From: Nannobrachium achirus
Taxonomy: Eukaryota > Chordata > Actinopteri > Myctophiformes > Myctophidae
Direction of reading: 5' to 3'
NCBI GenBank assembly: GCA_963921795.1
Contig: OY997651.1
Coordinates: 49,581,518-49,645,517 of the forward strand
Length of the DNA: 64,000 nt
Positions within the stretch are counted from its first letter, which is position 1. Each line of letters starts with the position of its first letter. Below the pieces are notes generated by a model. It was not told where the DNA came from. It saw only the letters and a list, made by a program, of their open reading frames with translations, and did not search any database. Shown here piece by piece: positions 1-11,056 of the stretch. Position numbers and translations under genes: made by a program.

Positions 1-448
1 CATTGATATCATGTGAAACATCATAAACTGTTCAGGTGAATAGTTAATGGTCAATTCAGTGATGTTGTGAGGTAGTCCCATGGTTTTGTCCAAACATTAT
101 TCACTTTTTCATAAAAGCGTGAAATTTGGTACACTTGTACAGTTTGGGGCCCTGAACATTTTCAGATATAGAGCCATCGCAAAAACGCCCCCCACTGGCC
201 ATGGTGGCCATTTTAATTTCCACCATTACCAATTAATGTATTTTGCGTCATAACTCCTGAACCTAACATGATAATACAGAATAGGTATTATCTACACCTA
301 TGTTTTGATGGCCAAGGATTCCATTGATAATGTGTACAACATCATAAACTGTTCATTGGAATAGTTAATAGTCAATTCAGTGAGGATTGCATGAAATAGA
401 TGAGATTATGCAGAATTACATTTCAAGCATATTTCATGCCATCCCGCT

Positions 449-1778
449 AGCTGGGTCCTAATTTACTGTTATGTTACTTATTAGTGTCCACAATAAGTCT
501 TTCTTTTGGTTGAAGCTTTCAGAAAGGACTCTGCAACTCGTCATGATCGCTTGGACAATGGCTTCCATCCAACCACTACCTTCTAGCCAGTCCCCCAGTA
601 TCTTGAGAGCCGCCATCTCAATATGCAGTCCTCCTAAGACAATCACAAAATGATCTTCTCCTTCTCCATGTGAAAGGGGCCAATTCCACTGTATTTGTTT
701 GGCTAAATAGGTCCAAAGTCACAACAGGTACTGTACTTGTCCTGCAATCAAGCAGTACAGAGGGTACTGCTTGATTGATAACATTCATTGCATGATGAAT
801 CATGGCCACTGATTTTGAGTCATCAGGGAATAGGGGAAGGAGGGCTGAGATGGCAGGGGTGACTTTGGTTGCAGTTTATTGGCATGAAAGGCTGCCAAGG
901 AGAGATGTTCTGCTGGTTGATTTTTCAGGACACAGGTACTGACCCTAACCCTATTCTTTAAATGTGTGGAGTTAACCCTTGATGTCTGTTCCTCAGGCAC
1001 ACATAGACATCAAAGGGGTCTTGAGCCCCTGCCCTTTTGTTTGTCTGTAAAAAGTGCTCTCTCCACACCATGAATGTGTTTTTTCTCTCTCTCGGTCGTC
1101 CTCAGATGAGCTTCCATCGGAGTCTCCAATCGTTCCGGTTCTCCATACACCCGGCCAGCTCCGAAGAGCTTTCAGCTCCCGCATCCTTCTTCAGGACGTA
1201 TACGTTAACGTGGAACATCCTCGCGATCGATGCCTGTGCGTTGGTTCCCACAGGACCAGCCTGCTGGCCGGGAGCTCCCGATGTCTGTGGCAGTGGCCGG
1301 CCAGCTTCATCCTCCTAGCTGCTACCTTCTTGCTGAGCCTCGGCAGTTGCCTGTACAGTTCCTTGTTATGGAGAAATGCAAATGCCCTCTTCCCATGCCA
1401 TACCTGAAGGCAGCATTCAAGAGAATTCAATCTTGTCCAAATTCTCCTGAACTTGAATGCAGCATCTTATGTTGAAAGAATTTCCCTCTCTGTGTAGAAA
1501 TCTATGCTGTTACACCACATCTCCAGTATTGACTTGATTAGTTCAGTGTGGTATCAAGCACCGAAAATAGCTGAGCGGTATGTTGGCTATTTTCGATATT
1601 TCCACCAAAAGGGCCTTTCAGACATTTCAGCCCCTGTCTCTCTAACATTCTTTGCACATCCCTGCTGTTCCTGGCTCAGTTGATCTAGGTGGCAGGAGTA
1701 CAGTTTATTTAAAACTGAAGACAGACTTAATTTCTTCATTTGCACAGACATTCTCAATATAGTAAACCAGCTCAGCAA
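449..1778 (-). pseudogene. Broken repeat-borne ORF of the GGLHIEM family
   Basis: Minus-strand reading contains QIQWNWP followed by IVLGGLHIEMAALKILGDWL and EGSGW, the signature of a large uncharacterised protein family found in many copies in fish and cnidarian genomes. No biochemical function is known to me. The frame is broken at least twice: near 770-800 (MTQNQWP to MIHHAMNVINQAV) and near 690-720. An hAT element at 994-1664 interrupts it. Cutting that element out at its TSD joins SCHLDQLSQEQ to TSRVNSTHLKNR in one frame, so the ORF was open when the insertion happened. It lies between the inverted arms of the surrounding element and is probably its own coding region. Only an N-terminal to middle part is visible. 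Confidence 0.7.
994..1664. mobile_element. Non-autonomous hAT element with perfect TSD
   Basis: Flanked by perfect 8-bp duplications CTGTTCCT (986-993 and 1665-1672). The ends are CAGGCACACATAG on the left and, on the other strand, CAGGGATGTGCAAAG on the right. Subterminal motifs (GGGGCTCAAGCCCCT-like at 1017-1035; CAGGGGCTGAAATG, minus) recur in related copies at 30910-31138 and 49925-49968. The interior 1090-1360 is CpG-rich with open frames on both strands that I do not recognise. No transposase is visible. Confidence 0.9.
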
Positions 1779-3008
1779 ATTCTATGCTATACATACCATA
1801 TGATTGGTAACATGTATTTTTTGTGTCGTTTGGCAGAAGGTACTTGCTTCATGAAGGGGTTCAGCAGATGACAGATCTTCACAAAAAAACACACTGAGAT
1901 GAGTCAACCAAAAATAAATACTTATTGTGGACACCATCATAACAGTAAATCAGGATGTGGGATGACATTAAATATGCTTGAAATGTTATTCTGCATAATC
2001 TCATCTATTTCATTGCAATACTCACTATATCACTGAATTGACTAATAAATAACCATTCACCTGAACAGTTTATGATGTTGTACGCACTATCAATGGAATA
2101 CTTGACCATCAAAACAGGTGTAGACACACATTCTGTATTATCATGTATGTTTTAGGAAATTAGACGCAAAATACATTATTTAGTTATATTTTCAATTTTT
2201 TGTAACCCATCTTTTCACCTAGTGCCAATTGCCTAAGCTGTAATCCTGGGCTCTGCTCTCCCTCTGGCCACCAATTGGCGATTTTGCGATGGCTCCATAT
2301 CTGACAATGTTCAGTGTACCAAACTGTACAAGTGTACCAAATGTCATACCTTTATGAAAAAGTGAAAATAAATTGGACAAAACCATCGGACTACCTCACA
2401 ACATCACTGAATTGGCAATTAACTATTCACCTGGACAGTTTATGATGTTGTACATGATATCAACGGAATCCTTGGCCATCAAAACATAGGTGTAGACATC
2501 ACATATTTTGTATTATCATGCTTAGTTCAGGAGTTATGTTGCAAAATACATTAATTGGCAATGGCAGAAATTAAAATGGCCGCCATGGCCACCAGGGGGC
2601 ATTATTGCGATGGCTCCATATCTGAAAATGTTCAGGGCCCCAAACTGTACAAGTGTAGCAAATGTCACGCTTCTATGAAAAAGTGAAAAATGTTTGGACA
2701 AAACCACGGGACTACCTCACAACATCACTGAATTGACTATTAACTATTCACCTGAACATGTTATGATGTTGTACATGATATCAATGGAATCCTTGACCAT
2801 CAAAACATAGGTATAGACATCACATATTCTGTATTATCTTGTTCGGTTCAGGAGGTATGATGCAAAATACATTCAATGGTAATGGTGGAAATTAAAATGG
2901 CCGCCATGGCCACCAGGGGGCGTTTTTGCGATGGCTCCATATCTGAAAATGTTCAGGGCCCCAAACTGTACAAGTGCACCAAATTTCACGCTTTTATGAA
3001 AAAGTGAA

Positions 3009-4198
3009 CGATTTAACCCTCAATCCTCCGTACTATTATAGTTATGCTGGGAGTGTTGTTTTGGGCTAATCATCAGAAGTCCTAGGTTCGACTAGGGAGC
3101 CAGCAATTGTTTACACCAGAAAGAACACCACTGCAAAGGTTTTACTATTTGGAAGATAATGAAATGCACCACTTCCTTTTAAAACAATGAATGTAAATAT
3201 GAAATAGAAAAATTACAAAAAACATACAAATACTTTTTAACTTTCAAATACAAAATACAACCCGCGTATTTCAAAAACAAAATAAAATCCTAATTGGCCA
3301 ATATCTAAATTCAAGTTAAAAGTTCAAGTGATCACTGTAATTCCCTTTAATCTCCTTGTATGCTGATGTGAAATCAGTATAATTCCCAATAGTTCAATTC
3401 AATCACACCACTAGGAGAGTGATGTGTGCTTGACTCAGTCCCACTGCACTGTGGATGTGCAGTGGAGATGGTTTTGTCCTACCACACTTTGTTGAGTGAG
3501 CTGGATGGGTTTGGAAATTGAGACAGTCGGTGGAATTTATCTTCAGTCTTCTGCATGCAATTATTGGTTCTCTTCTCCGGTTCTGCTGGTTCGTCTCTGT
3601 GGGTTTAGCTCGCCATCTAATGTTCAGGATCTTCCAAGCAGGTTCAACAGGCTCCAAAAAACCTGACCTACAGTAGTAAGTCAGATATGCACTGTCATTT
3701 TATGGCATATAGGGAATTATAAACCAAAGCTAAATAAAACATATCTTCTTCTTGTAATCATCTCTCATCATCATCTCACATCAATTAGGGAATTACTATT
3801 TAAACTAATAAACATCAGCTTACTGTACAATTCCATTGATCAAAACAAATAAAATAAATACATTCAAATAATCTGGATCAATACAGAACAATTCTTTGTA
3901 CCAAAATAAAATAAATCTCTTTACAGAAATGGCATAACACTGCTACACCAGGATCAAACATGTTGCAATGTGGCCTGTACAATGCAATGGCAGCCTCCAT
4001 TAGTGTGTGCAGGGCAGGCTGCCTGTAAAGTCACATGCTGTAAAAATTTACTCTACACAAAAGTTTATTTCAGTATTCATCAACACAGGAAGAGTGTGTA
4101 CACTAGACACTACTCCCAATAAACATCCAACTTGTATCTGCTGTGCACAGATAGGCCTACAGTACATCTAACATCAACCCAGTTCATTCATCATGTCC
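3009..4198. other. AT-rich interval without a recognisable gene
   Basis: An 84-codon minus-strand open frame (3403-3657) has no family resemblance I recognise. A box-B-like GGTTCGACTAGG sits at 3085-3096 but no box A or tRNA-like fold accompanies it. The rest is AT-rich sequence with short A-runs. No splice-flanked exon was found. Confidence 0.4.
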
Positions 4199-4206
4199 CC
4201 CTCAGC

Positions 4207-4909
4207 TAGAGATGCGACGTTCGCGAACGAATCGAATCTTTTGAACGGCTCTTTGAAGTGAACGATGGGATCCGGTTCGCGGTGTAGGGAGCCGTTCATT
4301 TGGCTGAATTGGCTAGCGACGCGGTGCGGCGCCGCCGGCGCCGCGATGCGCGGTACGGCGCGGCAATGTGCGGCTATCTAGGAGGCAAATTAAGACACTA
4401 CAATTTGATTTGATCATAGTTTAGACAATTATTAAGCGATTTCTATAATTAAAACGTCTCCATATTGCTTGGGAAGTCCACTTCCATGACAAATAACTGT
4501 ATTATTATGTCCCTGTAAATATTTAAATGTTTGCTATTTTAAAATAGCCGATGTACAAGCTCACATTGTGCCAGGCCTAGCCAGTTGGTAAATCCTGGCT
4601 AGGGAGGAGCCAGTTAATTGTTGCCTGCTTGTTTTTTTTTTAAGGTATTGCATGAATAACATTAGTCAAGGTAGCTTAATTTACACACACATGTTTTATA
4701 AAAAGGGTAAATACAAAATTGTGATCTCAACTGTCAGCAGAGGAATGTGGTGCCAGACCGTGCCACCTTGTGGATTCATGTTTCAACAAAAATATATAAA
4801 TATGCAATGAGCCAAAAGAGCCAAATGAGCCATTCTTTTGAACGGCTCTTTCAAGTGAGCCAGAGCCATGGCTCTGGCTCACTTCAAAGAGCCATAAATT
4901 GCATCTCTA
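4207..4909. mobile_element. Non-autonomous hAT element (GAACGGCTCTTT family)
   Basis: Ends TAGAGATGC and GCATCTCTA are inverted, with perfect 8-bp TSD CCCTCAGC at 4199-4206 and 4910-4917. The subterminal GAACGGCTCTTTGAAGTGA recurs at both ends. Same family as 57065-57611 and the arms at 5171/5879. A minus-strand copy of the GAGCTTGTAGATC-type motif lies at about 4540-4578. No transposase ORF. Confidence 0.92.
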
Positions 4910-5170
4910 CCCTCAGCTAGCATGCTAATTGTTTGTAGCATCAGCCCAATGAACAATCCTCACCATGCTGGTTTCTCTCTTTTCACATCAAACTCGATGG
5001 TTGGACCCTCTGGCTGGAACCATAGGAACTATCTCTGGCTAAAACAGTAGCTGAACTGCTTTTAGCTGGACTTTTATCACTTTTAACAACTTTAAAACCA
5101 GGTAATGGTTGTGGCTGCTCTGTGGCTGCTCTCTCTCTCTCATGTGTGGCTTCAAAAGGAAGCGTCATGG

Positions 5171-5879
5171 TGCTGCACATGCGAGGAGCTCATTCGGCTT
5201 GATTTTCTTGCAGGTGGGATTTATGGCTCTTTGAAGTGAGCCGAGCCGGATCTCTGTGATCCGTTCCTTTTCAAAGAGCCGTTCAAAATACTGTCTCATT
5301 TTAGTTACTTTTAGTTATTTTGTTACTTTCTAGATTTTGATTATAATTACAAATCACTTCAACCCTATATAGGCCTGCATTTTGTCACGTTGCGACACAT
5401 TGTGAGCTTGTAGATCTGCTATTTTCAAATGATTTTTCCAAATGTTATTAATTGGAAAACCTGTGAAATGTGACGTTCTGCATATTGAGTACTTTCTATT
5501 GAATATGGGGCTAAATGTACTATAATCATATTTTTGTCTTAGGAATGCTACAAATAGTCTACAACACATTATTGAACTCAAGTCTCCATGGCACGAGTAA
5601 ATCAATAGAAAAAAAGTCATTTTGGGGGGTGAACTATACTCCGTGCATTTCGATACCATTACTTTAGTGCTTTTACTCAAGTACATTTTAATTACACTTC
5701 TACTTGTGTATTTTGTACATTGTAGTAAAGAATGTTTGTACTTTTTACATGTAGTATTTTGAACGGCTCTTTGAAAAGGAACGGATCGCAGAGATCCGGC
5801 TCGGCTCACTTCAAAGAGCCATAAATCCCACCTGCAAGAAACTCAAGCCGAATGAGCTCCTCGCGCTGCACATAGCACT
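5171..5879. mobile_element. Inverted pair of GAACGGCTCTTT-family hAT ends
   Basis: Arms 5171-5298 and 5752-5879 are near-identical inverted copies. They contain GGATTTATGGCTCTTTGAAG and the adjacent flank GAGGAGCTCATTCGGCTTG. Because the flank is duplicated too, this is an inverted duplication of an hAT end plus neighbouring DNA rather than a normal insertion. The interior carries one GTGAGCTTGTAGATCTGCT motif (5402-5425) and a fragment (5575-5640) of the AAGGAGTAGTTCACCC MITE family also seen at 45353-45460. Confidence 0.75.
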
Positions 5880-6770
5880 ATGCTCCCTCAACAGGAAGTG
5901 TCAGGTTACAAAATAAAAGTACTGAGCTTCAGAATAAAATAACTTGGTTGATGTCTAGTAGTTTTCACATTGTGCTTAATCATACATATTTAACCCCTTG
6001 TATCCTTTTAGATGGTGTTAAATATATTTCTGTAATATAATCAATATGTTGGCACATATTTTCTTTAGGACACATTTCCAGGTTTCATCATGTACACAGC
6101 TAATCACTGGGTTACACAGAGGAGGTTAAAGACCCCTTCCACACTTCCCATGGTGTCGGTTAATTCCTCGAAACATCGTCTCTGTTCAGTACAAGTATTC
6201 TTCTCATAAAGGAGCTTTAACCCATGGAATGGAGACCTAAAAGATGGATAGGTGGGGAGGGGGACAGATACAGATACACGTTAAATAGAGACAGATACAC
6301 AGGTAGACAGAGAGACATGGTAAGACAGACCGACACACTAGGGCTTGACTTGATGTTTAAGAAAAATAAGTACAGCAAACAGCAAAGCATGCAGCCCCAA
6401 ATATGTTTTATTTTTTCAAGGGGATCTTGATTCTGTTCATCCTACATCTGGTGTAAAGCGTATTTTGCTTTCAATAAAGCCAGCCAGTTTATTGTCTGTG
6501 TTATTGTTTACAACCACAATTATTCAACTGTGGCAAGATCACGGTTCCACTAGTTTTTAGTAAGCTATGGTGTTGGCTTAGAAGCCTTTTCAAAAGTTCG
6601 TTTAATGATTTCCTTTATCGTCATCTTCCGCTAATGCACGTAACTGTTTAAGGTCTTATTATAGTTGTTTCTCATAAGCCCATCAGCCCCCACCTTTGCG
6701 CAGATTGACAAACCGGGCTCTTCAGACAAATACTTTTGGAATACGACTTACTTAATTAGCGTCTCAGCTT
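5880..6770. other. Unannotated interval
   Basis: Contains a short GACAGA-rich stretch (6255-6335) and nothing else I can name. Open frames here are short and lack family resemblance. Confidence 0.3.
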
Positions 6771-6773
6771 ATC

Positions 6774-7010
6774 TCAAGGCCCATCTTCTCCCTCCATTTC
6801 TTCTCCTTCCTCCGTCTCGATCGGGACGGCTTGTCTCGGGTTAGCTCCTCTCAAGCGCCGAGCCGCTGCAACAGCGTGTCTCTCAGACCTTCCTCCATCT
6901 CTGTCGGGTGCAAGCTGCAACCACCTTTTGATGTATTGCTCTATTTCGCCATCAGATGCATTTGCATCGCTTGCATTTCGGCGCACAGCTCCTTAAAGAA
7001 CACACAAAAT
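6774..7010 (-). CDS. Exon-like ORF, unrecognised
   Basis: Minus-strand frame reads GEIEQYIKRWLQLAPDRDGG, then an Arg/Ala-rich stretch and an acidic C-terminus (EEGEEMEGEDGP, stop). A plausible splice acceptor (TGTGTGTTCTTTAAG) lies immediately upstream at about 6995-7010. Composition (CpG-rich, charged) differs from the AT-rich surroundings and looks coding. I do not recognise the family; it could be an exon of a host gene or of a transposon ORF. Confidence 0.35.
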
Positions 7011-7556
7011 AACAGCGAGGTTATGGCAAAAGAAAATCCTAATTTTACTTTCTGAAACGACTTCAGGGTATCCGCAGGGTCTTAAAAGTGAAAAGAAGCA
7101 ACTTGGACTCCTCATGCATAGAAGGAAGCATGAGGTCAGTTTGTTGTCTTTACAGCCGTGGCAGAGGGAGAGCAGAGCACAGGATTACATAGGATTGGCA
7201 CCAGGTGAAAAAATGGGTTACACAATCGTGGGATTAAAAAAAGAAAAGTTGATAAATCAGTTTGCTTAAAAAGGGAATTGTCCTATAACGATCGCAGACC
7301 CCTGAATTCAATCAATATAATATCCTGACAGATTTTGTGATCACGTCACTGCAAGACAAATCTAAACCTATGATCAAGTGGTACATTGACAACTAAATGT
7401 GTACATACCAGCCAACATGGGCCCAGGATCACATGGTTTAAGTTAAGATGATCTGTTGGGATAGTTCAATCTTTGTTGGAATTGATTGTTTTATGTACAC
7501 AGCTATGCTACAGACAACATGGTTTGGTTTTCCACAGTCAGATGTTGTGTAGAGGT

Positions 7557-8457
7557 TAGGGATGTGAAAAAAAATCGAAAATCGACTCGAAAATCGACTC
7601 ATGCTCACCGCGACTCAAAAACGTATGAGTCGATTTTTTTTTGATTTTTTGATTTTTTTCTCAAGCTTTTCCCCCAAAAATGTTTTAATCGCTTCAAAAA
7701 CGTTATAAGCGTTAATGTTTTCCAAATGTGAGCGGACCGGTGTGTGTGTCTCTGTGTCGGGGACGAATGAACGTCTGTGTTGTGCATGCATGCATCGCAG
7801 ATTCGCATGCATACGGCGCTAGTCAGGTCCGCGGACTACATGTTGAGAAACACTGCTGGTCTGTTCGTGTGCACACGTCATAGCAGTGCGCCCTCACCAC
7901 GCTGACTGGATGTGTTTTGTGTACGTGCCTGTGTGTGTGTGTGTGCATGCATGCTTGACACGAAAGCTCGCTTGTTAATGGCAGCGTCGCCTCGTGTGCA
8001 GTGATTTTGTCAAGATTGACAATAAAACAACACAAAATACATCGTCGTTAATGCGACACCCGTGGATGCGGTTGGGGAGGGAGAGATCGAGGCAGACCAA
8101 AGCTCCTCCACATTGATAGACTAGCCTGGGGTGCCAGCCAGCCAGAGCGCTACCACTACGTTCCATGGACTTTAAATTGTCACTCCGCTTCTAGTCTCTA
8201 GAGAACAGACTCTGTGCTAACGCAAGGAAGAGCAATTATAAGTATTATTAGGGCTTTGATGCAAGTTCTGATGGGTGCAGCTGCATAAGTTGTGTTTCTT
8301 AAAGTAATGCCCCGTTGTGTTGTGCTCTCCTGAGTCTCCTCTCAGCTGCTGCTTAGCGAAAACAAAAAAAAACAAAAAAGTGAAAAAAGTCGATCGACGC
8401 GTCGATTTTCGGCCGCGACGCGTCGATTCGTAAATAATGGGTTGATTAACATCCCTA
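7557..8457. mobile_element. Non-autonomous hAT element (TAGGGATGT ends)
   Basis: Ends TAGGGATGTGAAAAAAAATC and TTAACATCCCTA are inverted. Next to both ends lie clustered CGACTCG/CGACGCGTCGATT motifs. Flanks read GTAGAGGT on the left and GTAGTAGGT on the right, an 8-bp TSD with one inserted base. The element splits a local duplicated sequence whose uninterrupted copy is at 8888-8925 (ATGTTGTGTCCTGGTACCTG), so the empty site is visible nearby. No transposase. Confidence 0.85.
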
Positions 8458-8459
8458 GT

Positions 8460-9055
8460 AGTAGGTTATGTGGCCTGGTACCTGCTCTGTGTGAACTCTT
8501 GAGTTTGTGATGTCGGCCAATGGCCAATGTAGCCTACGGACAGCAGAAGCAAAGAGGAGGATGTGTGGAGCTGGCAAAGAGGAGGATGTGTGGAGCTGGC
8601 TTCACAATGGACAAGATGGGCGGTGCTATAAGCGGGCAAAATGAAATAGTTTTACTAAAATGTTGGTGTGTTTAACATTGTTTAATACAGTAAGATTGTT
8701 AGGATTTACCTGAGGTGGGATGTGGTAGGGATTAGGGCTGAGGCTCTACCACCTGGGAGGTTAGGTTGAGCGCAAGCTGCCGTTTTCACTGCAGCCCGCC
8801 AGCACACTGATGAGGAACATGTGGCTTTGGAGAAGTGCACATTGAGAGATGAGAACAATTTAGGTTAACATTGATTAAAAGACAGTAAACCACAGTCAAA
8901 TGTTGTGTCCTGGTACCTGCTCTGTGTGATGTCTGCCAATGGAGCCCGTGGACAGCAGAAGCAAACTAGCAAAGAGGAGGATGTGTGGAGCTGGCTTCAC
9001 AATGGACAAGATGGGCGATGCTATAAGCGGGCAAAATGAAATAGTTTTACTTAGT
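8460..9055 (+). repeat. Local tandem duplication, ~410-bp spacing
   Basis: The block CCTGGTACCTGCTCTGTGTG ... GACAGCAGAAGCAAA ... GGACAAGATGGGCG is present at 8474-8655 and again at 8909-9052. The first copy carries an extra ~28-bp internal repeat of AAAGAGGAGGATGTGTGGAG. A partial third copy of the left part sits before the hAT element at 7530-7556. Confidence 0.8.
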
Positions 9056-9291
9056 GTTATCACAAAATCACGTAAGTCAAAACAAGGCATTTTTTCCTTA
9101 CATTTCCTTACATGGCTAAAGCACGCCTCCCAAATAACAAGCAAGCATCTACAATAAAAATCCCACAACACTCAGTAGCACACTGTACATCTGCAATTAA
9201 AAAAATATAATTGAATCTATGTGTTACGCCCACAGGGCCTAGGGATGTTTGTAGACGCAACAAAGGCAAGGTGGTGACTGCCAAAAGTAGT

Positions 9292-9297
9292 TTTATT
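9292..9297 (-). terminator. Poly(A) signal of the solo LTR
   Basis: AATAAA on the minus strand, about 70 bp before the LTR 3' end; typical position for the R/U5 boundary. Confidence 0.55.
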
Positions 9298-9729
9298 ACA
9301 AATAAGTATTGGACTTTACAAGGTATGCAAATTAGGTTGCTTTTACATTGTCTGTGGTTCAAGGTGAGACAGGGCCGGGCAGGCACCTATTGAAAGAAAC
9401 ATAAAAGAAAGGATACAAAGAACTGAACCCTAACCTAAACGTAACCCCCAAAGCTTCTCCTAACCAAAGCACAAAACAAGGAGTGAGGTTACCTGCCCCT
9501 AAGAGTGGCTGAATGCACAGATCTATACCAATAAGTGTACCTTCTAACTTACCCTGCTCACCGTACAAGAAAGAGTAGGCTATTTACAGAACTCAGCTAC
9601 CAAGCAACCTGTACAAACAAAGAATGCGGCTAAATGCTAGGCTGCTCCGTTGGGCACGCTGTCTCTATACTACCCTCGTAGTTCAGTTTGAGTCAGAGAG
9701 ACAGCGGCCATGAGAGACGTCTTGATGGA

Positions 9730-9741
9730 GCTATTTATAGC
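9730..9741 (-). promoter_or_regulatory. TATA box of the solo LTR
   Basis: GCTATAAATAGC on the minus strand, about 195 bp from the 5' end of the LTR, preceded by a GC-rich stretch (GGCCCCGCCCC-like). Confidence 0.6.
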
Positions 9742-10238
9742 AAGGGGCGGGGCCGGCAGGCCAGACGGACCGAACGCTGATTGGCTGGAGGTGACAGGCA
9801 TCTTCCATGCATAGCGGCAGCAGAGATCTGAAGACAAGGACATACAGGGCACGCGCACACAAAACAACATATAGCAGATCCCAACCCAAATGGCACTATG
9901 GCTTTAATCATAAATCATTGTTCTTGTCCGTAACACTATGACCTTCAAAGTATACCATTACATAGTGACTTCACAATGAACACAGCAGCAATCAGCCTTG
10001 ATGCTAAATGCAACCTGCTACAGTGTTTCCCCTAGCCAGAAGCTGAAGGAGTGGGGGCAAATTGTGCTTTTTGACACCAGTGGTGTCAAAAGTACAGTAT
10101 CAATATTGTAATGTTGACATACAGAAGTCTGGAATTAAAAATGGACTTGATTAAAAGTACATTTGCTTTGTGAGCTTGTAGATCGGCTATTTGAAAATAC
10201 TCCTGTAAAGTAAAAGTAAAGTATCTGAAAACTGGGTA

Positions 10239-10612
10239 GCCTGGTAAATTAGTGACAATCGTTCACTTTGTGATACAAGCACCAGACTTTGCACACGGTT
10301 TCCTCAGGACCCACTTTTCCCAAAAAGCATGTTAGCCAGTATAGCCACTCAAAAAATGCAATAGGTTGGGGGGGTCCCATTGACTTTCTATACAGGAAAA
10401 TACAAAAAAATAATAATCTGCTTTGAGTAGCATTTGAGGGGTCAAACTAGGGGTTTTTGATGATGCCGTGTCCCCCCCAACCTATTGCATTTTTTTGAGT
10501 GGCTAACGTGCTTTTTGGGAAAAGTGGGTCCTGAGGAAACCTTGTGCAAAATGTGGTGCTTGTCTCACAAAGTGAACGATTCCTACAAGAAAATTTACTT
10601 AATTTCCTGGGC
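10239..10612. mobile_element. Foldback MITE
   Basis: Arms 10257-10380 and 10463-10581 are inverted copies, sharing CGTTCACTTTGTGA, CTCAGGACCCACTTTTCCC and GCAATAGGTTGGGGGGG. Weaker similarity extends to GCCTGGTAAATT/AATTTCCTGGGC at the outer ends. No coding capacity. Confidence 0.8.
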
Positions 10613-11056
10613 TATGGGTAGGGTGTGTTTGCGCGATTCTAACTCAGTTAAAAAATAAATACATAGATTTGCCTGTCTTTCATTGTTATATTATGAGATA
10701 CAGATACTTAAAGTGTGGTTCATGTGGAAATAAGCCTCAGTTCTCTAGGATCTCCTTTTAGTTGACCTTAGCAGTGATTTGTACTGTACTAAATACTTCC
10801 ACTATATGAAAAAAGCCGATCTACAAGCTCACAAGCAACCACCATTATTTACAAGCAACTTTATAGAAATAAAACCCAAAATGGCTTATAATATTCAGAC
10901 TTGGCAACACTGCATGGTATTTCATCCAACCTAGCATAACATGGCTTATATTATCATTATCTGGCAACTGCATGTTGTTTTCTCCTTGCTAATAGGTCCC
11001 CATTACCGTACATTGAACAGCAAACTTTTATACAAAAGACTATCCCAAGTCACGAG

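Larger units (their letters stand above)
1..3008. mobile_element. Foldback-type element with long, internally repeated inverted arms
   Basis: Positions 1-497 and about 1920-3008 are inverted copies of each other. The right arm is built from about three copies of a ~320-bp subrepeat, with CTCACAACATCACTGAATTG near 2395 and again near 2715. The second copy at 2020-2390 is interrupted by unrelated sequence around 2190-2270. The left arm runs off the window edge, so the true left end is not seen. The centre (about 450-1900) holds a broken minus-strand ORF and an hAT insertion. Arms made of tandem subrepeats resemble foldback elements. Superfamily is not assigned because no terminal motif or TSD can be read. 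Confidence 0.7.
9222..9935 (-). mobile_element. Solo LTR, Gypsy-like
   Basis: A 714-bp unit that on the minus strand begins TGTTACGGACAAG and ends GGGCGTAACA (TG...CA). It is flanked by perfect 5-bp TSD CTATG (9217-9221, 9936-9940). The minus strand carries a TATA box (GCTATAAATAGC, 9730-9741) and a poly(A) signal AATAAA (9292-9297) in the order expected for U3-R-U5. No second LTR or coding region adjoins it, so it is a product of LTR-LTR recombination. A 5-bp TSD favours Ty3/Gypsy or ERV-type integration; the family is not determined. Confidence 0.88.

Noticed and set aside
3080..3100. tRNA or tRNA-derived SINE
   Set aside because: Only a box-B-like GGTTCGACTAGG; no box A at the right distance and no cloverleaf.
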